Below, in pieces: positions 1-8,299 of a stretch of DNA of 36,967 nt. Every line of letters starts with the position of its first letter. The stretch's first letter is position 1. A program made the translations under genes and the position numbers. This DNA is from a virus. The stretch is taken from IMG/VR virus record IMGVR_UViG_3300048987_000005, positions 1-36,967 of that record, one strand, 5' to 3'. The notes beneath the pieces are model-generated. The model saw nothing but the letters and a program-made list of their open reading frames with translations. It did no database searches and was not told the DNA's origin.

Positions 1-170
1 TTTACGCTCTCATTCGAGGCATACCAGTAGCAATGCAGCAGCCTACTATCAAACGTGCAGCAGCACCTATGGTGTATGGCAAGCCTTATGAAAAGAAAGC
101 TAACAAACATCATCTTGATGCTTTCTTACATGGAGCGTACTATATCAAGAAGAATGGATTGGTGTATTAA
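1..170 (+). CDS. C-terminal part of an unidentified early-side protein (truncated by window edge)
   Basis: An open frame runs from base 3 to a TAA at 168-170 and gives 55 residues with no start inside the window. The visible part is basic and ends in a helix-like stretch HLDAFLHGAYYIKK. A His-x-Asp-Ala helix near the C-terminus is seen in some RNase H-fold or RuvC-like nucleases, but the fragment is too short to claim that. The stop overlaps the next start (TAATG at 168-172), so the two genes are translationally coupled in one rightward operon. Confidence 0.6.
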   Translation, partial: YALIRGIPVAMQQPTIKRAAAPMVYGKPYEKKANKHHLDAFLHGAYYIKKNGLVY

Positions 171-406
171 TGCCTACAGGAAATCCAGGTAAGCCACGTC
201 TTAAAAAGAGGGCTTACGTTAGAAGTGGGGATGATGGTTTCGGCAGTAAAGTAGCAAGTGAAATACTAGATGTTCTTGAAAAGCACTACCCTGATTATGC
301 ATTCTATAGAGAAGGAAGTAAGTCTTATTTTACTGTAGAGGACTCTAGTGGAAATTTACGTACCTTTATTGTTGTCATATATGAGACTGGACCTGGACGC
401 AAATAA
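170..406 (+). CDS. Small hypothetical protein, last gene of a rightward operon
   Basis: This is 78 residues with a basic N-terminus (GKPRLKKRAYVR) followed by a mixed alpha/beta pattern. I do not recognise the family. The start is fixed by TAATG overlap with the upstream frame. The gene ends just before a hairpin that separates it from the opposing late operon, so it is the last gene of its transcript in this direction. Confidence 0.6.
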   Translation: MPTGNPGKPRLKKRAYVRSGDDGFGSKVASEILDVLEKHYPDYAFYREGSKSYFTVEDSSGNLRTFIVVIYETGPGRK

Positions 407-407
407 A

Positions 408-453
408 GCAGCCTCCCGACTCGGTAAAGGGCTAACCGAATCGAGAGACTGCT
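408..453. terminator. Hairpin between convergent operons
   Basis: An imperfect inverted repeat pairs GCAG plus the CTCCCGACTCGGT block with ACCGAATCGAGAG plus CTGC, with a short loop around AAAGGGCTA. It lies between the end of a rightward gene (406) and the end of the leftward late operon (482), where a bidirectional terminator is expected. There is no clear U tract on either side, so the terminator role is inferred from position and symmetry. Confidence 0.5.
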
Positions 454-481
454 CAACGCCCTCTAAGGAAAACTATGATTA

Positions 482-709
482 TTAAACAGGTGGAGCAGTT
501 GCAACAGCAGATGAAACAACAGGCCTCACATGATGTCGAATTACAAGGCCAGATAAAAGAGTTACAATTGTGCTTAGAGCAACTACTTGATCGGCTGATA
601 GATGCAGACCTAAGCTCACCGCAAGGGATAGTATGGCTGAAAGCAGGGTGCCATAAATTGCTGGTTCAGGTGAATCAGTTGGGGAAGGTAAAGAATTAAG
701 ATCTGCCAT
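482..709 (-). CDS. Holin-like small membrane protein
   Basis: This is 75 residues with a short polar Pro-rich N-terminus, two hydrophobic segments (about residues 18-36 and 41-58) joined by a tight polar turn (HLSADQ), and a basic tail (RHHVRP). That is the layout of small two-helix phage holins, which permeabilise the membrane at lysis. It is the last gene of the late operon and sits in the cluster with the endolysin, which supports the call. The start overlaps the collagen-like gene by 14 nt, and a GGTGGTG lies just upstream as a weak ribosome site. A plus-strand frame (475-699) covers the same DNA, but the membrane-protein pattern on this strand is the more convincing. Confidence 0.7.
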   Translation of the reverse strand: MADLNSLPSPTDSPEPAIYGTLLSAILSLAVSLGLHLSADQVVALSTIVTLLSGLVIRHHVRPVVSSAVATAPPV

Positions 710-1319
710 TTAACACCACCAATGCTGGGGAAGTAGTTGTAGTTGTGCTACTAGAACTAGTTGAAGTAGAGCTAGTACTTGTAGAACTACTCGTTGTAGT
801 TGCATCTTGACCGGGAGGTCCTTGTGGCCCTGTTTCTCCAGTTTCTCCTCTTGGACCCTGTATTCCCTGTGGTCCTGATTCTCCTTGTTTTCCTTGCACT
901 CCTTGTAATCCTTGTGGACCGGGAGGCCCTATAGGACCTTGTATTCCAGGATCACCTTTGGCCCCTTGAACACCAGGTAAGCCGTTTAATCCAGGTATAC
1001 CAGGAGGGCCCGATGGGCCTGTCTTACCCTCCACTGTAGTGTCAATCTTATCTGAGATAGCTGCCTTCTGAGCAGGGTCATTGGTAGATGCAAGCTGATC
1101 ATTCAGTTGCTTAACTTGAGTAAGTGCGTTCCTGGCTCTGTTGCGTTCGGTCTTGAGTGCGTTATTGGTAGAAGCTAGAGAGTATAAAAGGATGACCGTC
1201 AGTCCCATGAAGATGAGTAGCAGAACAAGCAGAAGATAGTACCACTTCTTCTCTGAATGTCCGCTGCTTCTCCGAATCTTCTCGTCGAAGTCTAATGACC
1301 GCTCTACAACGTCACTCAT
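696..1319 (-). CDS. Membrane-anchored collagen-like protein
   Basis: This is 207 residues. A cytoplasmic basic/acidic head is followed by one transmembrane helix (about 26-50) and a helical, coiled-coil-like stretch (about 52-92). Then come 25 uninterrupted Gly-X-Y triplets (98-172) and a Ser/Thr-rich tail (173-207). Collagen-like repeats form trimeric rods and are common in phage fibres. A membrane-anchored one inside the lysis cassette is less usual. It is coupled to the upstream gene by an ATGA overlap at 1316-1319. It could be a lysis accessory protein or a structure displayed by the infected cell. The domain layout is certain and the role is not known. Confidence 0.8.
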   Translation of the reverse strand: MSDVVERSLDFDEKIRRSSGHSEKKWYYLLLVLLLIFMGLTVILLYSLASTNNALKTERNRARNALTQVKQLNDQLASTNDPAQKAAISDKIDTTVEGKTGPSGPPGIPGLNGLPGVQGAKGDPGIQGPIGPPGPQGLQGVQGKQGESGPQGIQGPRGETGETGPQGPPGQDATTTSSSTSTSSTSTSSSSTTTTTSPALVVLNGRS

Positions 1320-1630
1320 TTTTTATCATCTTCTTCGTACCATTCACGTCTCGTTGCCTTCAGCATAGCAATCTCGGACCTGAGTGACACGATCTCCAAA
1401 TCTTGCTTTGCAATAACCTTCTCGCTTGTATCAAGCCGTAATCTCACGGCTTCAAGTTCTGCCTTCACGTCCTTATAAGCCTCTCGCAATTCATCCCGCA
1501 TAGCCCGCCCCTCTTCTCGAAGGGCAATTTCATCTGTTGTTTCTGTTTGTTTTCTGGTAGCAAGATAAGTCATGAGTCCAACAATAACAAGGCCGCACGC
1601 CCCTAATAATGCAGGCCATACAGCATCCAC
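1316..1630 (-). CDS. Single-pass membrane protein with long coiled coil
   Basis: This is 104 residues. One N-terminal transmembrane helix (about 5-24) is followed by a charged, heptad-rich helix to the end. It lies between the endolysin and the collagen-like protein, a common place for a second holin or a spanin-like factor. With one membrane span and a long cytoplasmic or periplasmic coil it could be a holin or antiholin. No family-specific motif is visible, so the lysis role rests on position. Confidence 0.65.
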   Translation of the reverse strand: MDAVWPALLGACGLVIVGLMTYLATRKQTETTDEIALREEGRAMRDELREAYKDVKAELEAVRLRLDTSEKVIAKQDLEIVSLRSEIAMLKATRREWYEEDDKK

Positions 1631-1631
1631 A

Positions 1632-2195
1632 TTAGTACGTCCAGCGAGCAGGATTTAATGGAGTAGCTTGCGGAGTGTGGTTATTAGCACCAGCTAGATG
1701 GCGCATATCAATGTGACTGATTGCACCATTGCGATCCCCAATACCAGAGAAAATTTGTAGACTAGCTACTTTACGCCACCCACAAATTTGAGGAATATCA
1801 GCAGCATACCCCAGCACATGCATGCTGTCTTGCTCTCCTCCTACAGCTGCGTTGTGGGCAGGATCACGGTAAGCATCAATAACATGAATTGGCATATTAA
1901 GTAAATCTCTAAGCTTTTCAAGTGCTGCAAGTAACTCACGCTTCACATAGCAATCCCCATTACCATGAGAACGCAATTCATCCACTACAAAATTCTGGCT
2001 CAAATGTGGGAGATTAGCTAACGCTGCTTGTGTATTAGCACCTGGAATAGAGTCAACTGTCAACCAAGGACCGATATTAAAAGCCATCTGAAATCTAGCA
2101 ACAGCAGCCTTTGTATTAGGTCCAAGCTCCCCATCAATTTTACCACAGGGAAAACCGTGAGTTGCAAGAAGTGATTGAATTTGTTTTGTGTCCAT
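1632..2195 (-). CDS. Endolysin: peptidoglycan-binding domain plus M15 peptidase
   Basis: This is 187 residues. Residues 3-60 match the peptidoglycan-binding fold (GKIDGELGPNTKAAVARFQ). Residues 65-187 carry the M15 D-Ala-D-Ala carboxypeptidase-like zinc site. The signature SMHVLGYAAD (124-133) supplies ligands His126 and Asp133, and HIDMR supplies His161. M15 phage enzymes cut peptide bonds in peptidoglycan to release progeny. It is followed at once by two membrane proteins and a holin-like gene, a complete lysis module. No signal peptide is seen, so release should depend on the holin. Its start abuts the stop of the large virion protein. Confidence 0.88.
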   Translation of the reverse strand: MDTKQIQSLLATHGFPCGKIDGELGPNTKAAVARFQMAFNIGPWLTVDSIPGANTQAALANLPHLSQNFVVDELRSHGNGDCYVKRELLAALEKLRDLLNMPIHVIDAYRDPAHNAAVGGEQDSMHVLGYAADIPQICGWRKVASLQIFSGIGDRNGAISHIDMRHLAGANNHTPQATPLNPARWTY

Positions 2196-4927
2196 TATCC
2201 GCCAGCAGCCTTTTTCTTAGCGTTACGAATAGAAGCTTTCAATGGTACTTGTTGCCTTCTCAGTTCAGCCGCCTGTTGACCAGGTGTTACCTTATAAACT
2301 CCAGCACCAGTTAAGTAGTTAAGAGTTTGAGGAGACATCACCTTTTGCTTGCCAGTTAGCAGCTTATAGATCTGATTCACTGGGGAGAGTTGACTAGCAA
2401 GGTAACTTGTATTACTCCCTACAGGGGCTCCGCTGAAGGCAGCTTGCCCCATAGCCTGTTCAACTGGAATACGAATAGCTGGGTTAGTTTGAGAAAGCAA
2501 ATTCCTTAGAACGCCAGACTTGCCACCCTCAGCAAACTTACCAATATCATTAAAGGGCAAAGCAGGAACACCAAACTTAGAACCACCAAGATCAATTGGA
2601 GACATCTCTTTCAGCCATTTAGGAATAGAATCTAGTGGCCCTGCATTATATCCTTTATCAGTTCCAAGAAGACGCTGAATTGCAGCCTGTCCCTTAGGGA
2701 TAGTGGCTACTCTACCTGGATGAAGTGCAAGAGCCTCCAGCTGTAGAGGAAGGTTCTTACGAGTCCAAGTATAGAATGGCATGATTCTTTTAAGCTTAGT
2801 CTTTTCAAAATCCGTCATGTCGCCGTAGTCAATGTTAATCTTACGGACTTTAGCGCCAGCCCTACTGGCAGCTTCTCTGATATCTTTTTCTGTAGAGTCC
2901 TTTGTAAGATTAGCACCTTCCTTCTTGAACTGTTCAATGAAATTAGCCATACGTGTAAAGTCTTCACGCTTCTCAGCTATGTTTCCTACAGTCCCTTTGA
3001 AGCCATGATAGGCTTTACCCAGTCCACCAGAAGGGTCGGCTTGCAGTTCCCCCAAGGTGAAACCTGGCTTAGCACCTGCTTCAACGTTATGACGAAGAAT
3101 ATCAGTACCAGAGAAAGTTCTTTCTCCCACCTTAACAGCTACTTTCTCAGGATCACCATAGACTATCTTACCTGCCGTAGCGTATCTTTCAGGGTTGGTC
3201 ACTCCACCGAGTACAAAGTTATTCCAAGCGTCCCCAACTAAGTTACGTACGTGATGTCCTGGGTTAGCAGCAGTATTCCAGAACTTCCATTGATTCTGAA
3301 CCTTGTCAAAATGCTTGAGAAATTCTCCAACTAGCTTATCACTACCGTGCATTGCTTCCATAGCTTTGTATGAATCAGCAATGTGTGCAGGAAATAAAGT
3401 AGTTTTGGGAACATATGGAGAATCAACTGACTTGTATCCTAGTTCCTTAAGATTAGCTCTACCTTCCTTAGTAGCGAACAACTTCTTTACTTCATTATTA
3501 TTTGTATCAACACCAAAGTGTTCCGCTACTTGCTTAGACCACTCAGCCCTAGCAATACCCCCATGAGAAGCACCAATACGCTTCATAAGGATATCATCAA
3601 TAGGCAGAACTGGATCAAGTCCTAATGACTTAGCATGAGCAAGAGATTCAATACTTCTAGGCATAGTGAAGCCAGGCCTATCAGCCCCGATAGCCTTTAG
3701 CTTCTTAAGAGCCTGGGCGTCATTCTCAGCAGTCTTGTAGTAGTGTGGTACGTAGTTTTCCCGTCTAGTTTCACTGAAAGTAAGAGGCCTACCTGTTTTC
3801 TTATCCAAGTGAACGCCTGTATCTACTTCATGCTGTAGACGCTCATCTAAAATCTTACGTGCTTCATCTACGTATGTACCAAGATCCTTACCATTCTCTG
3901 CCTTAACTCCGTGAAGAGAACTAGTTGCCACTTCTCTAGTAATAGGATTTGTTACAGGACCTTTTTCAGCAGCATGAGTGACTAGCTCAAGTTCATGTGG
4001 CTTCAAATCTTTGAATATAGCTTTGACTCCTCGCATATCTTGCTCTGCTTTAGCAATCCCCCTAAGCTGAGATTCACGCTTAATTACGTTAGTCATTTCA
4101 GGGAATTTGAAAGAAGTACGAAAAGCCTCGTTAGCTAATGCCCCAGCCTTAGTACCAGCAACAGCTTTCCCCGCCTTAGCTACAGCTGAGTAGGCCTTTT
4201 CAGATTCGGCTACGGGCTTACCAAACATCTTGAGAACTACCTTACCGGGGGCATCAGTCTTAGCTCCAGCATAGGCTGCTTCTCCAGCTTTGAGAGCCTC
4301 AGGATAAGCTGCTCGTCTTGCAGCGCTCTCACCTTTACCTACAGCCTTAGCAATAGTCTTTTCTTTCTCAGCTACATCTACACCTTTAGCTGCGTATCCA
4401 GCTTCCTTAGTTCCCTTCGCTACTTGACCTGCTTCTTCAATAGCTCTAATAGTTTCAGGCTTAGCGAAGTGTTCAGCAATTGCTCCCAGTTTAGCAGTTT
4501 TAGCTAGGCCCTCTCCACCAGCTTTAACAACCCCACCACCTACATAAGTGAGGGGATCAGTTAAAACATCACCGACTAAACTAAGACCAGCTTTAAGAGG
4601 TTTATTCCTATTAATACTTTGAAAAGCTCCACCATGCCCACGTTCAATAATGGAACCTACGTCAGTCTTAGACTTACCAGCAAGTCCAGAAACTACACCT
4701 CTAGCTACATCTCCTACACCCTTACCCTCTGCTAGTCTAGCAATAGGCTCGTCTACTGCATACATAGGTCTACTAATAACGTCAAAGATACGTGACAAAA
4801 TAGAGGGCCCGCCCTTCTTAACGGACCCTCCTTGAGCTTGTACCTTAGCTGCCATTGCACCAGTCTGTGCCTTAGTCTTAGCAACAGACATTCTAGCAAT
4901 AGCATCTTGCACAGCTTGACTAGGCAT
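2195..4927 (-). CDS. Large internal virion (ejection-type) protein
   Basis: This is 910 residues, basic and Ala/Lys-rich with long helices. A recognisable segment around NPGHHVRNLVGDAWNN also occurs in large virion-associated proteins of several phages and mobile elements. Basic Ala-rich stretches flank it. In short-tailed phages the genes after the nozzle protein encode internal proteins ejected with the DNA, and this gene sits in that position before the endolysin. A GAAGG site precedes the ATG, and the start abuts the upstream stop. I see no lytic transglycosylase motif. An internal or ejection role is inference from order, size and composition. Confidence 0.6.
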   Translation of the reverse strand: MPSQAVQDAIARMSVAKTKAQTGAMAAKVQAQGGSVKKGGPSILSRIFDVISRPMYAVDEPIARLAEGKGVGDVARGVVSGLAGKSKTDVGSIIERGHGGAFQSINRNKPLKAGLSLVGDVLTDPLTYVGGGVVKAGGEGLAKTAKLGAIAEHFAKPETIRAIEEAGQVAKGTKEAGYAAKGVDVAEKEKTIAKAVGKGESAARRAAYPEALKAGEAAYAGAKTDAPGKVVLKMFGKPVAESEKAYSAVAKAGKAVAGTKAGALANEAFRTSFKFPEMTNVIKRESQLRGIAKAEQDMRGVKAIFKDLKPHELELVTHAAEKGPVTNPITREVATSSLHGVKAENGKDLGTYVDEARKILDERLQHEVDTGVHLDKKTGRPLTFSETRRENYVPHYYKTAENDAQALKKLKAIGADRPGFTMPRSIESLAHAKSLGLDPVLPIDDILMKRIGASHGGIARAEWSKQVAEHFGVDTNNNEVKKLFATKEGRANLKELGYKSVDSPYVPKTTLFPAHIADSYKAMEAMHGSDKLVGEFLKHFDKVQNQWKFWNTAANPGHHVRNLVGDAWNNFVLGGVTNPERYATAGKIVYGDPEKVAVKVGERTFSGTDILRHNVEAGAKPGFTLGELQADPSGGLGKAYHGFKGTVGNIAEKREDFTRMANFIEQFKKEGANLTKDSTEKDIREAASRAGAKVRKINIDYGDMTDFEKTKLKRIMPFYTWTRKNLPLQLEALALHPGRVATIPKGQAAIQRLLGTDKGYNAGPLDSIPKWLKEMSPIDLGGSKFGVPALPFNDIGKFAEGGKSGVLRNLLSQTNPAIRIPVEQAMGQAAFSGAPVGSNTSYLASQLSPVNQIYKLLTGKQKVMSPQTLNYLTGAGVYKVTPGQQAAELRRQQVPLKASIRNAKKKAAGG

Positions 4928-6190
4928 CTACTTGACCTTCGCGCCAATTTGCTTAGCTGTACCCACGTTTTGATACCTGAGCTTGAGTGCTTCCAGCAGA
5001 GTGTTAAGGGGGACCTGGTATCCAGCATCCCCGTACGTACTACCAGAAGACTTGTACCCACTAAGATCTACAGTATTGCCTTTAGTAAGGCCCTGAGCCT
5101 GCTGAACCAAATACGTGTATGGACTCACATTCAGTGACCCAGCTATAGGAGCGCCTTGATTAATGAAGTTTAGAATACCAGCATACTGAGTGCCATTGAT
5201 GTTCTTAGCATTTACTCTCTGATCATTAACAAAGTCCATCAAATCCTGCGTACCTGAAGCATCGTCCTTGTACGTTAGAGTAGAATCCAAACCAGCTTGA
5301 TTTTTCTGAATGGTTTGACCCTTAATGATATTATCAAGAGAAGTAGGGTCATTCTTAGCATCAGCATTTTGCTGTGCAATACCCAGGTTTGCAGCTTGAA
5401 TGTAATGAGAGAAAGCATCATTAGCTGCTTGCCTATCAGCAGCGTTTCTTGAGGTAGTAGCTTGACTAAGGAGGGTTCTGAATGCAGGACCCTCAGTCTG
5501 AGCCAAATCAGAAAATTTTTGAAGCTGAGTTGCAATTGACTGGTTAGTAGTCGTCTGCAATTGACCAATTACCTTCAACACCTGAGTAGCTACATCAGCC
5601 CTTTTCTGAGCGTAATTCTGTACGGAATCTCCTACAGCTTTCTGAGCTATACCCTGTAGAGCAGTTCCTAGACCGCCAATATTAGCTAGTGATCCAGCCT
5701 TACCCGTAGCTATTCTACTCTGCTGAGTCGCTTGATTAGCCATTAATCTGGAAATAGGATCGTTACCATAGGCGTCAGCTTTAAGAGCTTGAGTTTGCCC
5801 TAACTGACCTGCACTACTTTTAATACGATCCATAATGCTTTGACTAGATTGATTTACGGTATTGGCTGCTTCATCATAAGCAGAGCCAATTTTTTGAGTA
5901 CCTTGAGAAAAGATATCTCCAATAGCACCAACACCACTTTGAAGTTTCTGAGCTACTTGATTTCCAATATCAGAGATCTTCTGGTCGGCTACTTGACCAT
6001 ACTGCTGCTGAGTTTGAATATCAGTACCAAGAACTTGATTCAACTGATTAATGGTGTTAGTAATACTACTCTCTTGTGGCGCATACGTCATCGCCATTTG
6101 ATCTCTAGTAGACTGCACGTCCACAGGATTAGCTCCAGCAGGTGCAGCAATACTCTGATAAATTGATGGAAGTGTAACAGGAGCAGCCAT
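4928..6190 (-). CDS. Gln/Ala/Asn-rich coiled-coil virion protein
   Basis: This is 420 residues, almost entirely helical and rich in Gln, Ala, Asn and Thr, with no Cys and few aromatics. That composition is typical of internal core or ejection proteins. It overlaps the upstream gene (TGATG) and is directly followed by the 910-aa protein, so the set is probably made and assembled together. GAGG lies nine bases before the start. No enzymatic motif is visible. Confidence 0.6.
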   Translation of the reverse strand: MAAPVTLPSIYQSIAAPAGANPVDVQSTRDQMAMTYAPQESSITNTINQLNQVLGTDIQTQQQYGQVADQKISDIGNQVAQKLQSGVGAIGDIFSQGTQKIGSAYDEAANTVNQSSQSIMDRIKSSAGQLGQTQALKADAYGNDPISRLMANQATQQSRIATGKAGSLANIGGLGTALQGIAQKAVGDSVQNYAQKRADVATQVLKVIGQLQTTTNQSIATQLQKFSDLAQTEGPAFRTLLSQATTSRNAADRQAANDAFSHYIQAANLGIAQQNADAKNDPTSLDNIIKGQTIQKNQAGLDSTLTYKDDASGTQDLMDFVNDQRVNAKNINGTQYAGILNFINQGAPIAGSLNVSPYTYLVQQAQGLTKGNTVDLSGYKSSGSTYGDAGYQVPLNTLLEALKLRYQNVGTAKQIGAKVK

Positions 6191-7305
6191 CAGAATAGCC
6201 TCGGAATATAGCCAGTGGGGTTAGCTGCCACTCTATTATTGATATTAGTAGCTACTTGAGAAATAGGGGTAGGGGGTAATCCAGCTAGTGGAGCAGGAGT
6301 ATTAGTAGGGCCAACTGCATAGGCTTGAATCTTAGCCCAAATGTCTGGAGTTATATCAGCAGTTGCAGGAAGCCCGAGCTTTTGCTTCAATTGTGCTAAA
6401 GCTTGCTGAGTCTTGATTCCAATAATTCCATCAATGGGGCCAGGATTAAAACCTACGGCTGAAAGAGTAGACTGCAATAGCTTAGGATCAATTCCACTAT
6501 CTGCTGCTTGCTGTTGTGGGGTCTTTGCAGCAGGGGGTGGAGCAGCCTGCAAAGCCTTTTGAATCACTGTAGCTGGATTTGTAGGCGGTAACGACATTTG
6601 CCCTGTAGGAGTAGCTTGAGGCTGAACCAATGAGGTAATAGTGGTAGTGAGGTTATTCAACCATTGACGATTAGCATCTGCTGTAGTTTTAGCAGAGTTA
6701 GCTGCTGCCTCATCTGCTGCTACCTGAGTCTGTCTTGCAGTCTCTCTAGTACCCCTATCAATTTCAGCCTGTGTGAGTTGATTTTGAAAACCAGTCTGCT
6801 TATCAGTAAAGTCTCTTTGAATATCCTCAAGAGTACGTTGCTTACCCTGAGCAAGTTGACCTAACTGCGTTTGATACCCCTCTCCAATTCTACCCTGCTC
6901 AGACACGTTAATGCCAGAATAACCAATACCCTGATTAGCCAGTCTGTTCTGAAGTGAAGATAGATTTTGAGTATTAGTTTTTCCAGCAGTATCTACAGCT
7001 GTATTGTAATCCTCGCCTGCCCGCTGAGTTTGTAGATCTTTACTTGAAGATAATCCAGCCAATCCAGCATTGATTTGATTCTTAGTAGCTTCGTACTGAG
7101 GATCAAATGCCATTGGAGCAGGTGCAGCCGGTGTAGCAGGAGCTGCCGGTAAACTAGCAGCAATACCTGCATTAATTTGCTCTAACGTACTAGCACCAGG
7201 AGCATTAGGGCCAAGCGTAGGCAAGCCGGTAATAGCAGCAGGAGCTTGTGCAGCTACAGTACTAGCTCCCGTCTTAGCTGCTGGCAATAGTGCAGTCAGA
7301 TTCAT
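6190..7305 (-). CDS. Virion protein with C-terminal peptidoglycan-binding-like domain
   Basis: This is 371 residues. An Ala/Pro-rich N-terminus (to about 75) leads into a Gln-rich helical middle (about 75-215) and then a C-terminal module (about 265-335). That module carries the peptidoglycan-binding pattern: a helix, then GFNPGPIDGIIGIKTQQAL. A cell-wall-binding domain on a virion protein suggests a role at entry. The start follows AGAGGT, with TAATG coupling from the gene upstream. It belongs to the same internal-protein block as the two downstream genes. Function is inferred from the domain and position. Confidence 0.65.
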   Translation of the reverse strand: MNLTALLPAAKTGASTVAAQAPAAITGLPTLGPNAPGASTLEQINAGIAASLPAAPATPAAPAPMAFDPQYEATKNQINAGLAGLSSSKDLQTQRAGEDYNTAVDTAGKTNTQNLSSLQNRLANQGIGYSGINVSEQGRIGEGYQTQLGQLAQGKQRTLEDIQRDFTDKQTGFQNQLTQAEIDRGTRETARQTQVAADEAAANSAKTTADANRQWLNNLTTTITSLVQPQATPTGQMSLPPTNPATVIQKALQAAPPPAAKTPQQQAADSGIDPKLLQSTLSAVGFNPGPIDGIIGIKTQQALAQLKQKLGLPATADITPDIWAKIQAYAVGPTNTPAPLAGLPPTPISQVATNINNRVAANPTGYIPRLF

Positions 7306-7688
7306 TATCTACCTCTTTGAAGTTTCCTCTGTGCTGCTGCCTGAAAAGCCATCTGTGCTGACTTATTTTGCATTGCTGCTGATGCCTGCTGTAAACCAGG
7401 ACTAGGTGCTTGTGGTGTAATAGACTGTTGCAATCCCTGTAGAGCTTGTGGCATGGATGGAGTAGCTTGAGGAGGTGGTGCGCCACCTGTTTGAGCCATA
7501 ACAGCTTGTACAGCTTGTGGACTTACAGCAGTAGGGGGACGCCCCATATCAGGACCTCCAGGACCAGACTGCGCGTTATTACCAGCTGGGTACATATTTT
7601 TTCCCCGAGCTAATTCTCCTACAGGGCCTCTTGAATCTTTAAGGCCCTGCATTCTTTTAGCTACCTCTTCCATAGGATCTACTGCCAT
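7305..7688 (-). CDS. Pro/Gln/Ala-rich small virion-region protein with RKLQRG tail
   Basis: This is 127 low-complexity residues rich in Pro, Gln, Ala and Gly, ending AFQAAAQRKLQRGR. The start has a perfect AAGGAG site. The basic C-terminal motif recurs in three other small late proteins here (68 aa at 23160, 45 aa at 22668, 32 aa at 14477). It may therefore be a shared docking or packaging tag. No known family was recognised. Confidence 0.6.
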   Translation of the reverse strand: MAVDPMEEVAKRMQGLKDSRGPVGELARGKNMYPAGNNAQSGPGGPDMGRPPTAVSPQAVQAVMAQTGGAPPPQATPSMPQALQGLQQSITPQAPSPGLQQASAAMQNKSAQMAFQAAAQRKLQRGR

Positions 7689-7696
7689 TAGACTCC

Positions 7697-8299
7697 TTAA
7701 GAAGCTGCTTCGTATACGAAATTTAAACGAATCTGGTTGTTAACACCCCAAGCAAAAGGAGTAGTATTGCCTGCTATAATACCCGATGCTACACCCATCC
7801 TAAATGACTGTACGCCATTATCTTGAAAGACCGTGATATGAAACAGGGCCCCGTTATAGGCATATCCACTACCTACTACCGCTGTGAATCCATCAGAGTT
7901 AGCCGCCGGAGCAACAGGAGCGCTAAGTGAATAAAATCCTGAACCGGCGTTAGTACCTGACGAACCAAATGTTACGTTAGCCTTGCCAATAATAGTGCGA
8001 CCAATCCGCACATAGCGCCCCATAACCGAACTACCAGCGCCTAGCGTGGGGTTCGTAGTGTCTGCCGTCAAGGAAGGCGTATACGACGTCCACGCTTCAG
8101 AAGATATTTTTACTAAAGTAATAGAACTATCTTGTATATCTACTGTTGAAATGCTACCATCTTTAATATTAATACTATCTAGTTTATTTACAATATCTTG
8201 AATCTTATTGTAGTTAAGCTGTACGTTATCTCGAAACAACAATAAACCACTATCTGTTGTTTCAAGAATAGGTACAGGATCAAGACTAAGTAAAGGCAT
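7697..8299 (-). CDS. Tail fibre or receptor-binding-type protein
   Basis: This is 200 residues. The N-terminal helix (about 20-45, LFRDNVQLNYNKIQDIVNKL) is a virion-attachment-like coil. It is followed by a short beta linker (INIKDGSISTVDIQDSSIT). From about residue 70 a beta-rich domain begins W-x-x-YTPSL and continues with NPTLG and GRYVRIG. This module is frequent at the ends of phage minor tail or fibre proteins of Gram-positive hosts. It is coupled to the nozzle gene by TAATG. A fibre role is likely; the receptor is unknown. Confidence 0.7.
   Translation of the reverse strand: MPLLSLDPVPILETTDSGLLLFRDNVQLNYNKIQDIVNKLDSINIKDGSISTVDIQDSSITLVKISSEAWTSYTPSLTADTTNPTLGAGSSVMGRYVRIGRTIIGKANVTFGSSGTNAGSGFYSLSAPVAPAANSDGFTAVVGSGYAYNGALFHITVFQDNGVQSFRMGVASGIIAGNTTPFAWGVNNQIRLNFVYEAAS

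Noticed and set aside
475-699. Rightward 74-aa frame as a gene
   Set aside because: It lies antisense to a convincing two-helix membrane protein that completes the lysis cassette, and beyond the hairpin that ends the rightward operon.
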